Source of the DNA: Roseivirga spongicola
GTDB lineage: Bacteria; Bacteroidota; Bacteroidia; Cytophagales; Cyclobacteriaceae
DNA length: 64,000 bases
Assembly: GCF_001592965.1 (NCBI RefSeq)
Contig: NZ_LRPC01000012.1
Location: 434,001 to 498,000, forward strand
Reading direction: 5' to 3'
Shown: positions 54,601 through 62,201 of the stretch, piece after piece
How the letters are laid out: every line of letters begins with the position of its first letter
Position numbering within the stretch: position 1 is the first letter of the stretch
Translations under genes and position numbers: made by a program
The notes under the pieces: generated by a model
What the model saw: only the letters and a program-made list of their open reading frames with translations
Databases searched by the model: none
Told to the model about the DNA's origin: nothing

Positions 54601-55114
54601 AGTAAGCTATGGCTTCGGTTTAGACCTTGCCTACAAAGGTTTTGACTTTAACATGACCTTTAACGGAACGCTAGGTAGAGTGGCTTTCGATGAAATGACT
54701 TCTCGCTATTTGGAATATGGGGAAGCATTCTCAAACACAAACTACCATTATTTCAATAATTACTGGGATCCGGTTACCAATCCTGATGGTTTCTTGGCAG
54801 CACCAGATGCGTACGGAAATACTGAAACAAGGCAGGCTAGCCGTAACCCAACAAACTACAATGTCCTAGATGCAGATTATTTCAGAATTAGAGGGCTGCA
54901 GGTGGGCTACACTTTCCCATTCAGCCTATTAGACAGAGTTGGACTGAAACAAGCCAGAATTTATTTCTCAGTAAATAACCTGCACACTTGGACAGACTAT
55001 AGAGGAATGAACCCTGATGGCGGAGATAATGGAAACCCATTGAACAGAGGCCATATTCACGGAACTACTTCCGTACCGCGCATTTATTCTACCGGAATTA
55101 ACCTCACATTCTAA
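51620..55114 (+). CDS. SusC/RagA-family TonB-dependent transporter with STN domain
   Basis: 1164 residues. After a signal peptide comes an STN domain (about 45-115, KLLDVLEDSTDYRFIYK), a carboxypeptidase-regulatory domain (TISGKVRDTENNPLPGASVL), the TonB box region LEDVVVIGYGTNSKEKMTGAVSSV, plug, and a 22-strand barrel ending ISTGINLTF-like. The STN domain fits signalling to the FecR just upstream. With SusD it imports a ligand across the outer membrane. The ligand is unknown, and no glycoside hydrolase is adjacent. Confidence 0.96.
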   Translation: MKKIKSPCKLRPKFSSGLLLQILAMVLFFGFSKANASNITWQGAKVTLHLESIQVNKLLDVLEDSTDYRFIYKVSDVDLDRKVSVNVQDEPIEKVLKSIFKGTYTVFRIVENKVYLTKSDEAEVGNESKALATTISGKVRDTENNPLPGASVLQKGTTNGVIADANGNYSLTVPVDSFTVRVSFVGYTTVERTITASSSKLDFVLKEESLGLEDVVVIGYGTNSKEKMTGAVSSVDATAIEQYTSTNVDQAIVGRVAGVDILTNARNPGDGNTITIRGAGSITRETNPLVVVDGFPLAEGSSLNIINTNDIERVDVLKDAASTAIYGSRAANGLIMITTKKGKKRGPTINFSSVFGLQERSGSYDLLNAYDAAKFFADGRNNAYLKNHPDADINDTEAERLAKGANVRELLLDYTLPYLNGEQGLTDFDWEDAVYRTGNIQNHYLNISGANDGTDYSVSLGYSDEEGIVITADQKRYTLNLKTNTDISDQVRFGVNVNGMYAERGLTNGSNNYRFPIDPAGRAMVYMFPFFSAYDAENGAAHGYSVEEQILANRPYNANMQENPVAMAELSKYKREEFNTFGNAYVEFEPINNLKLKSSLGYLYNNKFTDQFAPMLTGSYRRLISERDTRQGSESRNDRLDVLWENTLDYKFDVKEHSFNVLLGQSYQSSAYKSLSVTGADFPNDIIQNIDGSTIQTADASRSKWVQISYFSRLLYNFKNTYFLTGSIRTDGSSRFGEDNRFGTFGSFSAGWVFTNESFFPQNDILTFGKLRYSWGTTGNNQIGNYAQYASIGTGRDYPFNGALHPGASPSSAPSPGLTWETNTSHNFGVDFSIYDVLDVEVNHYIANISNLLLDRPVPTHTGFSSSLQNVGEMENKGWEFILNTAGLKVGELEIGLNANLSTNQNEIISLGGAEELYEGGSQRFITQVGGSLANLYGYKIIGLLKSQEEVDEYLSRKSTTLSAEVGDYIFQDTDGNDVINADDRVSLGDYNAEVSYGFGLDLAYKGFDFNMTFNGTLGRVAFDEMTSRYLEYGEAFSNTNYHYFNNYWDPVTNPDGFLAAPDAYGNTETRQASRNPTNYNVLDADYFRIRGLQVGYTFPFSLLDRVGLKQARIYFSVNNLHTWTDYRGMNPDGGDNGNPLNRGHIHGTTSVPRIYSTGINLTF

Positions 55115-55125
55115 CAGAAGAAATC

Positions 55126-56499
55126 ATGTTAAAAAGACTATTCGCATTTACAATGGCGGTATGCTTATGCCTATCGTGCCACGATGATTTAGATCAATTT
55201 CCTGAAACAGGAATACTAACAGAAAATTACTACAATACTCCAGAAAGCGTGGAGTCTACAGTTACAGCAAGCTACAACAACCTGCAAGGACTTTATAGCT
55301 ACTATATGATTCTTTGGGGAGAAGTGACTTCAGATAACGCTTATGTGCAAGCTCCAAACTCAAATGGTGGAGTCAGCTCTTTAGAAGACTTTTCATGGAG
55401 TACCACTACTGGGTTTGTTAACAGTATATGGAACAGTTCCTATGACGGAATTTTCCATACTAACATGGTCTTAGAGGTAATTGATGAGATTCAGTTTAGT
55501 AGTTCGGAAGTAAAGAATGTTAGAAGAGGCGAGGTGCTGTTTATTAGAAGCTTCTTGTACGACAACCTGACCACCATTTATGGTGATGTGCCTTTACTGA
55601 CAAAAGTGACGGATCCATCGTATGCTTTTGATGATATAAGAACTTCTAAGGCTGAAGTTTACGATCAGATTGAAGCGGATTTATTGGAGGCTATAGACTT
55701 ATTGCCTGTAACAAATGCTGCGGGTAGAGCAGATAAACAGGCCGCAAGAGCTATTCTCGCTAAAAACTATATGAAGCGAGGTATGTTTGCTCAGGCAGCT
55801 CAGCAATTACAGCAGATTGTTGGTAGCGGCAAATATTCGTTAGTAGATCTAGATGACCTTTACGGGGTAGAAAATGAAGGTAATGCTGAAGATGTGTTTA
55901 GCATTCAGTATGCTTCGGAATTGGATGGAAACAGTGAAGGAAGTGCTTATTACTACAATTTCACGCAACCAGATAATCAGGGAGGTAGAGGGGCAATGGC
56001 CATGGAGCCTGCCTTCTATAATTTGTTCGATGCTGCTGATAAAAGAAGAGACTTAATCAATGTTTCGGATAACGCCTACTATGCCAATAAATGGACACCT
56101 TCTCCCAACAACAATACTGGCGATGGTGGCGATAACCATTATGTGGTAAGATATGCAGATGTGCTATTGATGCTTGCTGAAGCACTGAACGAAACAGGCG
56201 GTTCTGCCGAGGCATTAACCCACTTAAATACAGTTAGAACCAGAGCAGGGTTGTCAGGAATTACCACTACCAATCAAGCTGTTTTAAGAGATGCCATTGC
56301 GCTAGAAAGAAGATTCGAGCTTTTTGGTGAAGGCCACAGATGGGCAGACCTATTGCGTAGCGGTAATGCCGTTAGCACTATGAACAACTTCTTTGCTAGT
56401 GAGGGTAAAAACATTGTAGTGCAAGACTTTAGGGTTTTGGCTCCTATTCCTCAGTCTCAGGTAGATATTACTGCTATGCAGCAAAATCCAGGTTATTAA
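55126..56499 (+). CDS. SusD/RagB-family surface lipoprotein
   Basis: 457 residues. Signal with lipobox CLCLSC (Cys18) followed by HDDLDQFPETG, an acidic export-type signal. SusD motifs are NYYNTPESVESTVTASYNNLQ, ADKQAARAILAKNYMKRGMF (TPR-like) and the C-terminal ALERRFELFGEGHRWADLLRSG. It forms the lid over the SusC barrel encoded 11 bp upstream. It is shorter than many SusD proteins (about 500-600), which fits a compact ligand site. Confidence 0.95.
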   Translation: MLKRLFAFTMAVCLCLSCHDDLDQFPETGILTENYYNTPESVESTVTASYNNLQGLYSYYMILWGEVTSDNAYVQAPNSNGGVSSLEDFSWSTTTGFVNSIWNSSYDGIFHTNMVLEVIDEIQFSSSEVKNVRRGEVLFIRSFLYDNLTTIYGDVPLLTKVTDPSYAFDDIRTSKAEVYDQIEADLLEAIDLLPVTNAAGRADKQAARAILAKNYMKRGMFAQAAQQLQQIVGSGKYSLVDLDDLYGVENEGNAEDVFSIQYASELDGNSEGSAYYYNFTQPDNQGGRGAMAMEPAFYNLFDAADKRRDLINVSDNAYYANKWTPSPNNNTGDGGDNHYVVRYADVLLMLAEALNETGGSAEALTHLNTVRTRAGLSGITTTNQAVLRDAIALERRFELFGEGHRWADLLRSGNAVSTMNNFFASEGKNIVVQDFRVLAPIPQSQVDITAMQQNPGY

Positions 56500-56517
56500 T
56501 CTTTATAACTGAAACTC

Positions 56518-58044
56518 ATGAAAAACTTAAATAGAATATATCAATTCATTTTGTTTACCGTGGCCTTGACCTTTTTTGGCTGCGATGTAGATAGTACCGA
56601 TTTCGATATTGATGATCGCGATGTATACATCGAGTCGATATTGATTGAAGCTAAGAATAATAGCTTTTTAGAAGCCGATATCGAAGCGGCAGTGGTTAAC
56701 CCTTCACGATTAATTACGGCTTCTTTACCACCAGAGGCAGAAGGTCAACAAGTGGTGTTAACCATCAATTTGCCTAGTGGAATTGAAAGTACTCCAGCTT
56801 CAGGCCAAAGTGTAGCTGCTGGTGAGTCTACTCTTTTGGCCTATGGTTTTGGTCTGGAAGAAGAGTTCGATATTCAGTTAAATGTGCTAGCTCCATTTCA
56901 ATCGGATAAAGAGTTTGTTTCTGTTTGGAGGGTAGATGCTGGGGGAGAGATAACCCTGCCACTTGAAGAAGATGGTGAGTACAATTTTAAAGTGTTTTGG
57001 GGAGATGGTGAAGAAGATATCGTAGCTGGCTACGATCTGTCTTCTGCCTCTCATACTTACGCTGAAGCTGGAGATTACCAAGTAGTTATTTGGGGAGATA
57101 TCAACGGATTTAATTTTGATGCTACTAAAGCAAGCAGAGACAACATCATTGATATTACAGACTGGGGTCAGCTGAAGTTAGGCAACAATGGAGGCTACTT
57201 TAGAGGTTGTTCGAATTTACAGGTTTCCGCCACCAACGCCCCTGACTTGAGCGAGACGACAAACTTCCGAACCATGTTTAGAGAAGCTAGCTCTTTCAAT
57301 AGTAATATTAATCATTGGGACGTTAGCGGAGTAACTAGCATGTGGGACATGTTCTATAAGGCAACAAACTTTGATCAGCCTTTGGACAATTGGGATGTTA
57401 GCAATGTTGAGACTTTCGAAACTATGTTTAGTGAGTCAGCTTTTAATCAAGATATCTCTTCTTGGGATGTAAGCAGTGCTACAACCATGAAAAACATGTT
57501 CAGAAAGTCACCTTTCAACCAACCAATTGGTAGTTGGAATGTGGCTAATGTTACTTCTTTCCAGTCTACTTTCAGAGATAACAAAGTCTTTGACCAAGAC
57601 CTTTCAGGATGGGGAAATAAACTAGGTAAAGTAGTTACCATGAGAGAGATGTTCCGTGGTTCTAGCTACAATGGCGACCTTAGTGCTTGGGACATGTCTA
57701 AAGTGGAAAGTATGTGGGACATGTTCAAAGATGCGGAGTTTAATAATGCATCTATTGCCAATTGGGACCTAAGTAGCATGGACAATATGGAAACCATGTT
57801 TGGTGGTAAGAACTGTAAGTTTAACCAAGACATTAGCTCGTGGGATGTAAGCAATGTGGTTAACATGCAAAACTTGTTCAAGGAGAACCAGGTGTTTAAT
57901 CAAGACCTTTCTGGTTGGGACGTAAGCAACGTGAAGTGTAACCTAGACTTCGATACAGATTCCCCTAACTGGGAAGATGCTCACAAGCCACAATTCTTAG
58001 TGAGTAAATTCGATAATAACGCTTTCTGTAGCAGGCCAAATTAG
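56518..58044 (+). CDS. DUF285 (BspA-like repeat) surface lipoprotein
   Basis: 508 residues. Lipobox FFGC near residue 22 is followed by the acidic DVDSTDFDIDD. Residues about 35-150 form beta domains, and 150-200 has a PKD-like WGDGEEDI...HTYAEAGDYQV segment. From about residue 261 there are nine repeats of about 25 residues with cores such as HWDVSGVTSMWDMF, NWDVSNVETF, SSWDVSSATTM, AWDMSKVESM and SGWDVSNVKCN. These match DUF285 (PF03382), found in surface-exposed proteins of Mycoplasma and Bacteroidota. It is encoded 18 bp after SusD, so it probably presents an exposed binding scaffold for the same ligand. Confidence 0.92.
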   Translation: MKNLNRIYQFILFTVALTFFGCDVDSTDFDIDDRDVYIESILIEAKNNSFLEADIEAAVVNPSRLITASLPPEAEGQQVVLTINLPSGIESTPASGQSVAAGESTLLAYGFGLEEEFDIQLNVLAPFQSDKEFVSVWRVDAGGEITLPLEEDGEYNFKVFWGDGEEDIVAGYDLSSASHTYAEAGDYQVVIWGDINGFNFDATKASRDNIIDITDWGQLKLGNNGGYFRGCSNLQVSATNAPDLSETTNFRTMFREASSFNSNINHWDVSGVTSMWDMFYKATNFDQPLDNWDVSNVETFETMFSESAFNQDISSWDVSSATTMKNMFRKSPFNQPIGSWNVANVTSFQSTFRDNKVFDQDLSGWGNKLGKVVTMREMFRGSSYNGDLSAWDMSKVESMWDMFKDAEFNNASIANWDLSSMDNMETMFGGKNCKFNQDISSWDVSNVVNMQNLFKENQVFNQDLSGWDVSNVKCNLDFDTDSPNWEDAHKPQFLVSKFDNNAFCSRPN

Positions 58045-58056
58045 ATTAGTTGTTTT

Positions 58057-58091
58057 AGAGAAGAGGGCTTTTTTACCCTCTTCTCTTTTTT
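58057..58091 (+). terminator. Strong intrinsic terminator between DUF285 and PI-PLC genes
   Basis: Perfect 11-bp stem AGAGAAGAGGG / CCCTCTTCTCT with loop CTTTTTTA and a T run after it. It lies 12 bp after the DUF285 stop and 14 bp before the PI-PLC-like ATG. It should reduce transcription into the last gene. Confidence 0.8.
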
Positions 58092-58104
58092 GCTTCCATT
58101 TTTT

Positions 58105-60000
58105 ATGAAAAGTCTAACCATGAAAATTCTTGTAGTATTTCACTTACTCTCTTGTTTGTTAGGAGCGTCTTCTTGCGAGTCTGAGGAGGTGAACCCAGAC
58201 GCTGAGCCAGACCCGGCAACTCCTGTAGAGACAAGAGACTCAACCAACGCCATCTATCGGCAATTCTTTTTTACCGGGACTCACAATTCATACTCTGGTA
58301 ACCAAAATGGATTGAAGAGGGAGGGAATTAAAACTCAGTTGGCCAAAGGGCTTCGGTTTTTTGAATTCGATATGTTCTCTTTTTATACCGAAGAATTACT
58401 TTCTACGGAAACCACAACAAACTTTAAGCACCTAACACTAGAGCACAATGAGAAAGCATACCTCTTTTCGCTAGATAAAACCACTGGCCTGGTAAGCATA
58501 AAAGACATAGCAACTGGTCAGCAGGTTTATGAGAATTCTAGTGCCCTATGGACCGCAGGTGAAGCGGAGGTTATTACTTATAATTTTCAAGGCAGAACTT
58601 ATTTGGTAGTTTATTATAGTCAGTCGGGAGAGTTGATGGCTTATGACTTTTCTGACAACGGTTTAAATTTGGTGAAGCAGCAGCGTTTAACACCTTCAGA
58701 TTCGGAATTAAGATTGTTCGCCTTTCAAAATCAGCTTTACTTATCTCTTCACAATCAAGATGATCAAACTGTTTCCTTGTATCCGTTCAGTACTCAGGGA
58801 GCAGAGCCGCTAATAGGAAATCGGAAGCTCATTATCGATGGGGTTAGTGCTGATATGACAGTTACTCCTTTCGTACAAAATGAGCAGCTGCATATATTTA
58901 AGCACAATCAGAAGTACGTTTCGAGCTTTAGCATTACACCGATTGAAACATCTACTTCTACTTGGTCACAAAAAGGTGAAGTAAGCGGTAATTCTTCTAA
59001 GCTTGTGGGTAAAGTAAATGCTATTTATTCCGGTGAAAAGCTGTTTTTGAATGCGTATTTGGCGAGCGGGCAAATGAATAGTTTTCAGTTTATTCTTGAT
59101 AATGGAAAGCCCAATGTTGTGGAGGAATACAATGGGGAGATAGACTTTTTAGCTGGAGCTAATGTTGAGCTTTTCGCTGCTAACAGTGGTTTTTATGCAC
59201 AGTTAAAGCAGTCTAACAAAATGCAACTAGCAAAATTGAATATTGGAGATTTGGTTCTTGGTCATGATGCGCCAGGAGATGAGGTAGACCTTACCGTAGA
59301 TAACCCAAGTTCAATTTTACTGAAAGATTGGATCAGCTATATGGCCAATTGGAGCGATGAAAATCCTAATCATGAGCCGCTCTTTATCATGACAGAGCTG
59401 AAAGAATATGAACACTGGATGGCCGGTGCCAAATGGCAGAATATTATAAAGTTAATGCAAGAACAGTTTGGTGAGAAGTTGAGGTATCATAGTTCAAGCG
59501 GTTTTTACAATGAAGAGCTAGTGGAGGCCAGTAAGATTGTAGATGGAAAGACTTTGTATTATATGGATGAGAACGGGTCGAAAGAAGGTGGACTACTAGG
59601 GAAAGTGATTCTATACATTCAGCCGAATAACAACATCACTAAAAGTGATCATACCAATGATTTTAAGCCTTTTAATACTACAGACGGCATCTTACAGTCC
59701 AACTTTATTCAACTTAAAAATTATAGGGTGAATAATAAGCTGGTTTCACCAGACTGGAGAAAGCCAGGTAACTATGGGAATGATGTCGGTAGATTTATTG
59801 ATGCTAAAGATGACAGCTATATCAGCAGAATCTTTCACATGCAAAGTTCAGCTGGCAACAGCCAGTATGCCAATATTAGATGTACAGATGTAATGTTTGC
59901 TGTAAGTGATCGGCCTTTCGACTCTGGTCCTTATGCTAATTATGTGAAAGAACAAAAAGCAAAGAACTCAATGCAGCCTTTGGTTGGTTGTAGTAAATGA
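58105..60000 (+). CDS. PI-PLC-like lipoprotein with split catalytic domain
   Basis: 631 residues from ATG 58105 (a TTG at 58090 lies in the terminator tail; ATG 58120 also gives a signal peptide). The lipobox region is LGASSC followed by ESEEVNPDAEPD. The catalytic opening FTGTHNSYSG (His60) and LRFFEFDMF match the PI-PLC X domain. The second catalytic His appears only at GHDAPG (His387), followed by EPLFIMTELKE and GKVILYIQPNN. The 327-residue spacing, compared with about 50 in bacterial PI-PLC, is filled by a beta-propeller-like insertion. Substrate is unknown. PI-PLC-type enzymes cleave inositol phospholipids or GPI. Confidence 0.82.
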   Translation: MKSLTMKILVVFHLLSCLLGASSCESEEVNPDAEPDPATPVETRDSTNAIYRQFFFTGTHNSYSGNQNGLKREGIKTQLAKGLRFFEFDMFSFYTEELLSTETTTNFKHLTLEHNEKAYLFSLDKTTGLVSIKDIATGQQVYENSSALWTAGEAEVITYNFQGRTYLVVYYSQSGELMAYDFSDNGLNLVKQQRLTPSDSELRLFAFQNQLYLSLHNQDDQTVSLYPFSTQGAEPLIGNRKLIIDGVSADMTVTPFVQNEQLHIFKHNQKYVSSFSITPIETSTSTWSQKGEVSGNSSKLVGKVNAIYSGEKLFLNAYLASGQMNSFQFILDNGKPNVVEEYNGEIDFLAGANVELFAANSGFYAQLKQSNKMQLAKLNIGDLVLGHDAPGDEVDLTVDNPSSILLKDWISYMANWSDENPNHEPLFIMTELKEYEHWMAGAKWQNIIKLMQEQFGEKLRYHSSSGFYNEELVEASKIVDGKTLYYMDENGSKEGGLLGKVILYIQPNNNITKSDHTNDFKPFNTTDGILQSNFIQLKNYRVNNKLVSPDWRKPGNYGNDVGRFIDAKDDSYISRIFHMQSSAGNSQYANIRCTDVMFAVSDRPFDSGPYANYVKEQKAKNSMQPLVGCSK

Positions 60001-60144
60001 TATTTATCTCGTTGAGCAGGTACATGACATCGCAACTCTTAAAGAGTAATTAGATTAGGTTTAGGATAGTAATTCTATAGCGATGTTATGTGCTCTGTTC
60101 TCTTATAACTACACTTTGTATTTAGTTAATTGACTCAACTAAAA

Positions 60145-60178
60145 CAAAAACAGGGCTATTTCTTGTAGCCCTGTTTCC
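60145..60178 (-). terminator. Intrinsic terminator of the fasciclin gene
   Basis: Read leftward: stem AAACAGGGCTA / TAGCCCTGTTT with loop CAAGAAA, followed by TTGTTTTAG. It lies 24 bp after the fasciclin gene stop. It can also act on the plus strand behind the PI-PLC-like gene. Confidence 0.75.
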
Positions 60179-60201
60179 TTTAACAATAACGTTTAATCTG
60201 A

Positions 60202-61140
60202 TTACTCTTGTAGTAATACTTTGTTGATTACGTGTACAACACCATTTTTACCTTGTACATCTGTAACTACAATTGTAGCCACTGCACCAGATGCGTCCAA
60301 AATTTGTGGGTTAGCACCACTCAAATCTATGGTGAAAGTGTTTTCGTTAAGAGCCTCAACAGACATATCGTCTGATAATTGAGACGATTGAAAGTTTCCT
60401 TCCACAACATGATAGGTTAGCACGTTAGCCAATTCAGCAGCGCTTAACTGTGCAGTTACACCAGCAATGGCCTCAAAAGCATCGTTAGTCGGAGCAAATA
60501 CTGTAAAAGGACCATCAGTTTGAAGAGTAGCTACTAAGTTACCCTCAGCTGCTTGAAGTGCACCAACTAATTCGCTGAAGTTAGAGTTCTGCATAGCAAT
60601 ATCTACAACGTCTACATCGGCACTGATCACATTATCAATTACGTGAATCACTCCATTACTAGCCATTAAATTTGGAGTGGTAACAGTTGCGTTATTGTTC
60701 ACAACAACTTGATCACCATTATTTATATATAATGATAGCTTAGTTTCATTAGGGCCAGTGGCATTCTCTGAACTCACATAGTTGTCACCAGCTTGTAAAT
60801 CGGTAGATAAAATAGTGCCGGCCACCACATGGTTCAATAAGATCGGTCTTAAATCTTCAGCGCTTAGATTATCTAGGTTGGTAATACCTGCTTGCTCAAA
60901 GGCATCATCGGTTGGGGCAAATACTGTAAAAGAACCGCTTCCGTCAAGTACTCCGTCAAGGTCTGCTTTGATCAATGCAGAAGTTAATATGGTGAAGTCA
61001 TCGTTCGATGCTGCAATTTCTGTAATGGTCTGTGATTCTGAACCTGGAGTAGACGGATCATCATCGTCACAGGCAACTACAATGAACACTAGAGCTAAAA
61101 GGAAAGACCATATTTTAATATTTATTTTACTTGTTTTCAT
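60202..61140 (-). CDS. Fasciclin (FAS1) domain lipoprotein, two repeats
   Basis: 312 residues. Lipobox VVAC (about residue 24) is followed by DDDD, a strong surface-export-type acidic signal. Two FAS1 domains (about 40-165 and 172-310) each carry the H1 motif, FTVFAPTDDAFEQAG and FTVFAPTNDAFEAI, and the H2 motif with GVIHVIDNVI and GVVHVINKVL. FAS1 proteins mediate adhesion between cells or to polymers. It is a single-gene transcript convergent with the PI-PLC-like gene. Confidence 0.95.
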   Translation of the reverse strand: MKTSKINIKIWSFLLALVFIVVACDDDDPSTPGSESQTITEIAASNDDFTILTSALIKADLDGVLDGSGSFTVFAPTDDAFEQAGITNLDNLSAEDLRPILLNHVVAGTILSTDLQAGDNYVSSENATGPNETKLSLYINNGDQVVVNNNATVTTPNLMASNGVIHVIDNVISADVDVVDIAMQNSNFSELVGALQAAEGNLVATLQTDGPFTVFAPTNDAFEAIAGVTAQLSAAELANVLTYHVVEGNFQSSQLSDDMSVEALNENTFTIDLSGANPQILDASGAVATIVVTDVQGKNGVVHVINKVLLQE

Positions 61141-61636
61141 AATAATGCATTTAGTTTTATAGATGTCCTGTCAACAAGATGTATGTACATATGTTTGGCT
61201 TTTTTAGCACATTTTTTTTAGAATGAATAGACTGTAGTTAACATGTTTTATTCTGTTTTTTGAATTAGACTGATCTGTTTCGGTTTTAGAGAATCTTAAA
61301 CAAAAAAGTTTTTAGAGGGGATAGAGCGATCAAGTTATTATAGTAGTCTTACTGCACATGAGAAGTTTTCAAATTCTATTTGGTATTCCTTCATCATCAC
61401 CAAATTCGCATGTGTTTTATGTATAAAAGTTAAATGTTCTGAGTGATATAGGGAGGTTATTAACAGGGTAATGAAGAAGGTTCAGGAACTCTTTGTTTAA
61501 TTTCTACATTTTCAATCGTTTGCTTAAATAGTATTTTATCTACCATCAATTTATATACTCTTTCAGACTATATTTAGCCAATAGTAACCGAACTGTTCTT
61601 GCAGGTTTTCAGTTGTAGCATACATTTGCACCAATA
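61141..61636. other. 496-bp intergenic region
   Basis: An AT-rich gap between the divergent fasciclin and small-membrane-protein genes. No gene, RNA or repeat was recognised apart from the promoter at 61599-61628. A short palindrome-like GTATGTACATATG lies near 61182. Confidence 0.5.
61599..61628 (+). promoter_or_regulatory. Promoter of the small membrane protein gene
   Basis: TTG (61599-61601), 19 bp, TACATTTG (61621-61628), an exact Bacteroidota match in box and spacing. Transcription should start within a few bases of 61633, so the ATG at 61637 gives a nearly leaderless mRNA. Confidence 0.65.
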
Positions 61637-62050
61637 ATGGTTAAGGCATTCATAAAATACTTCCTTGCAGTATTGATCCTCTTTCTGAGTGTATCTATTT
61701 ATGCTTTGCCACTAAATCAGAAAGCTCCTGCTGATCAAACAGATCAAGCGTCTGTAGAAGAGCAACATCTGCTTCATAATGTATCCGATGAAATAGCTGC
61801 CACACTCTATGTTTCTAAGTCGAAACATCATTTGGAACCATATGAAATTGAGCTGGAAGAAGATGATGATGAACGGTCAAGTCTGTTAAAAAGAGCATCT
61901 AGCACGAGTAAATATCTTCTAGTGCTATGTTTAGCCCTTCTTCTGGGGTATTACCACAATCCAATTAAGCTTCGCTCGCCTTCTAACGAGCAATCCTACC
62001 ATTTTTCATTATTCAAATGGTGTGTTCTGTTCCAAGTGTTCAGAATATGA
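61637..62050 (+). CDS. Small membrane protein of unknown function upstream of RND genes
   Basis: 137 residues. An N-terminal hydrophobic segment (about 7-25) is followed by an acidic region (IELEEDDDERSS), a second membrane helix (about 93-110, YLLVLCLALLLGYY) and an aromatic C terminus SYHFSLFKWCVLFQVFRI. It precedes an RND efflux operon by 150 bp. The pattern (signal, acidic stretch, aromatic end) is loosely like the small secreted gene before SulP at 43940. Unknown family; it could be a regulator or accessory of the efflux pump. Confidence 0.65.
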   Translation: MVKAFIKYFLAVLILFLSVSIYALPLNQKAPADQTDQASVEEQHLLHNVSDEIAATLYVSKSKHHLEPYEIELEEDDDERSSLLKRASSTSKYLLVLCLALLLGYYHNPIKLRSPSNEQSYHFSLFKWCVLFQVFRI

Positions 62051-62201
62051 TACCATTTAGAAATTGAGAAGCTCTTTCTGAGTACTCAATAATCCCGAAT
62101 TATTGCTAAAGCCTAAGATTAGTGTGCTTGGTCACACCCTATCTCTTGTGTTTACGCAATTCTAGAACCCCAAAATCAAAATCATTTAAAAAAGTAAAAT
62201 A

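Noticed and set aside
57301-57940. Regular repeats at about 75-bp spacing, CRISPR-like at first glance
   Set aside because: The repeats encode the WDVS protein repeats of the DUF285 lipoprotein and are too divergent in DNA for a CRISPR array.
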